From Methylophilaceae bacterium (GTDB taxonomy: Bacteria > Pseudomonadota > Gammaproteobacteria > Burkholderiales > Methylophilaceae): DNA of 64,000 nt. How positions within the stretch are numbered: the stretch's first letter is position 1; every line of letters begins with the position of its first letter. The translations under genes and the position numbers were made by a program. The notes under the pieces are model-generated. The model had not been told where the DNA came from. It saw only the letters and a program-made list of their open reading frames with translations, and searched no databases. The stretch lies in contig JAIYBT010000003.1 in assembly GCA_027488395.1 (NCBI GenBank), positions 1 through 64,000 of the forward strand, written 5' to 3'. This document shows, piece after piece, positions 63,437 through 64,000 of this stretch.

Positions 63437-63799
63437 TTATGGTGTTGTTGGTGCTGTTTTAGTGCAAGTACCGCCAGCAGCTAAGTCGCATGAAATAGAG
63501 GCTGAGCCTGGTGATTTAGGCGTGGCTGCAATGGCTGCCAATGTTGTCGCTGTCATGGTTGCTGCAGAAGCAATGGTGGTACACGCTCTTGGTGTAGGTG
63601 CTACGGGTGTTTTGCTAAGTTGAATATCTGCAAACGATTTTTTAGCATAGGCGCTGGCTTCAGCCATACAAGCATTGTCTGCAGCGTCTTTGGTGTAATC
63701 TTGATACGCTGGAATGGCCACAGAAGCCAAGATACCGATAATGGCCACTACGATCATTAATTCAATCAGGGTAAAACCTTGCTGGGCGTGTTTTTTCAT
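63437..63799 (-). CDS. pilA: Type IV major pilin, PilA-like
   Basis: Prepilin of 120 residues with leader MKKHAQQG and mature [20 protein letters not shown], Glu5 present, followed by IPAYQDYT. This is the PilA-type N-terminus, distinct from the MSHA pilin at 19357. Four cysteines occur; CDLAAGGTC near the end would close a very short D-loop. The mature part is Thr/Ala/Pro-rich and low in complexity. GGAAA precedes the ATG. It has its own sigma-54 promoter and terminator. Confidence 0.9.
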   Translation of the reverse strand: MKKHAQQGFTLIELMIVVAIIGILASVAIPAYQDYTKDAADNACMAEASAYAKKSFADIQLSKTPVAPTPRACTTIASAATMTATTLAAIAATPKSPGSASISCDLAAGGTCTKTAPTTP

Positions 63800-63881
63800 T
63801 GTGTTTCCTTCACTAAGATAGAGTTAAATTTAAACGCTTTGTCATGCACTGCTTTTAACTAACAGTGTTTGAAGCTGATGT

Positions 63882-63899
63882 AGCAACAGCCGTGCCAGT
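63882..63899 (-). promoter_or_regulatory. Sigma-54 (RpoN) promoter of pilA
   Basis: Read on the minus strand: CTGGCACG-GCTG-TTGCT, with GG (63896-63895) and GC (63884-63883) exactly ten bases apart. It matches the consensus perfectly and gives a leader of about 70 bases. PilR-type control is expected; PilR is not in the window. Confidence 0.9.
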
Positions 63900-64000
63900 T
63901 TTGCAATATACTTATAAGTGATTGAAATAAATGAATTAAATAACTTTTACCGCTTAATTCATGCATTTGACTGGGCGGTGGTGACGGTAGCGAACCACGA

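Noticed and set aside
1-64000. tRNA, rRNA, integrase or prophage genes
   Set aside because: None were recognised on either strand by their usual motifs; a tRNAscan and Infernal run would be needed to be certain.

Overview
The window looks like a chromosomal segment of a betaproteobacterium, probably of the Nitrosomonadales/Methylophilaceae type. This is inferred from the core gene set (polA, a DUF2782 gene, thrB of the APH type, a BPSS1780-family gene, uvrD, trmL, bioBFHCD, grpE-dnaK-dnaJ, xseB-ispA-dxs-folE2) and from moderate GC content; no rRNA or tRNA gene is present to confirm it. Almost everything is chromosomal core or accessory-envelope content. I see no phage, insertion sequence or CRISPR array.

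Layout. 1-1035: non-coding, made of three full copies and one broken copy of a roughly 230-bp structured repeat in alternating orientation. 1091-15305: an MHS-family transporter, lgt, a YkgJ/CinA-like pair, an MHYT-PAS-GGDEF diguanylate cyclase, small membrane proteins, polA, a LOG protein, thrB and uvrD. 15442-15523: a likely small RNA that presents an anti-Shine-Dalgarno loop. 16087-38107: a 22-kb MSHA-type type IV pilus locus. 38209-43655: comF and, divergently, a complete bioB-F-H-C-D operon. 43703-47177: a rhomboid protease and two LPS-core glycosyltransferases. 47276-51229: a heat-shock operon with sigma-32-type promoters. 51229-58610: a second anti-SD RNA candidate, a secreted hydrolase plus DHA2 exporter behind a strong promoter with an operator-like palindrome, an orphan ParA, corA, aroC and another MFS gene. 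58651-63309 (minus strand): esterase, xseB, ispA, dxs, folE2. 63437-63899 (minus): a PilA-like major pilin behind a consensus sigma-54 promoter.

The most unusual system is the MSHA locus. Its order is mshE-G-A, then the minor-pilin/tip cassette mshC-D-O-P-Q, then a second complete mshC-D-O-P-Q cassette, then mshI, a PilN-like gene, mshJ-K-L-M-N. Both cassettes share gene order and overlapping junctions, but they end in very different MshQ-type proteins. One has 1319 residues, a Sec signal peptide and a LamG domain that seems to be split by an inserted beta domain. The other has 647 residues, a lipobox and no LamG. The locus therefore appears to encode one motor, platform and shaft with two alternative tip complexes. 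The motor ATPase carries a textbook tandem MshEN c-di-GMP-binding motif, and a diguanylate cyclase lies about 10 kb upstream. Both major pilin genes in the window have sigma-54 promoters.
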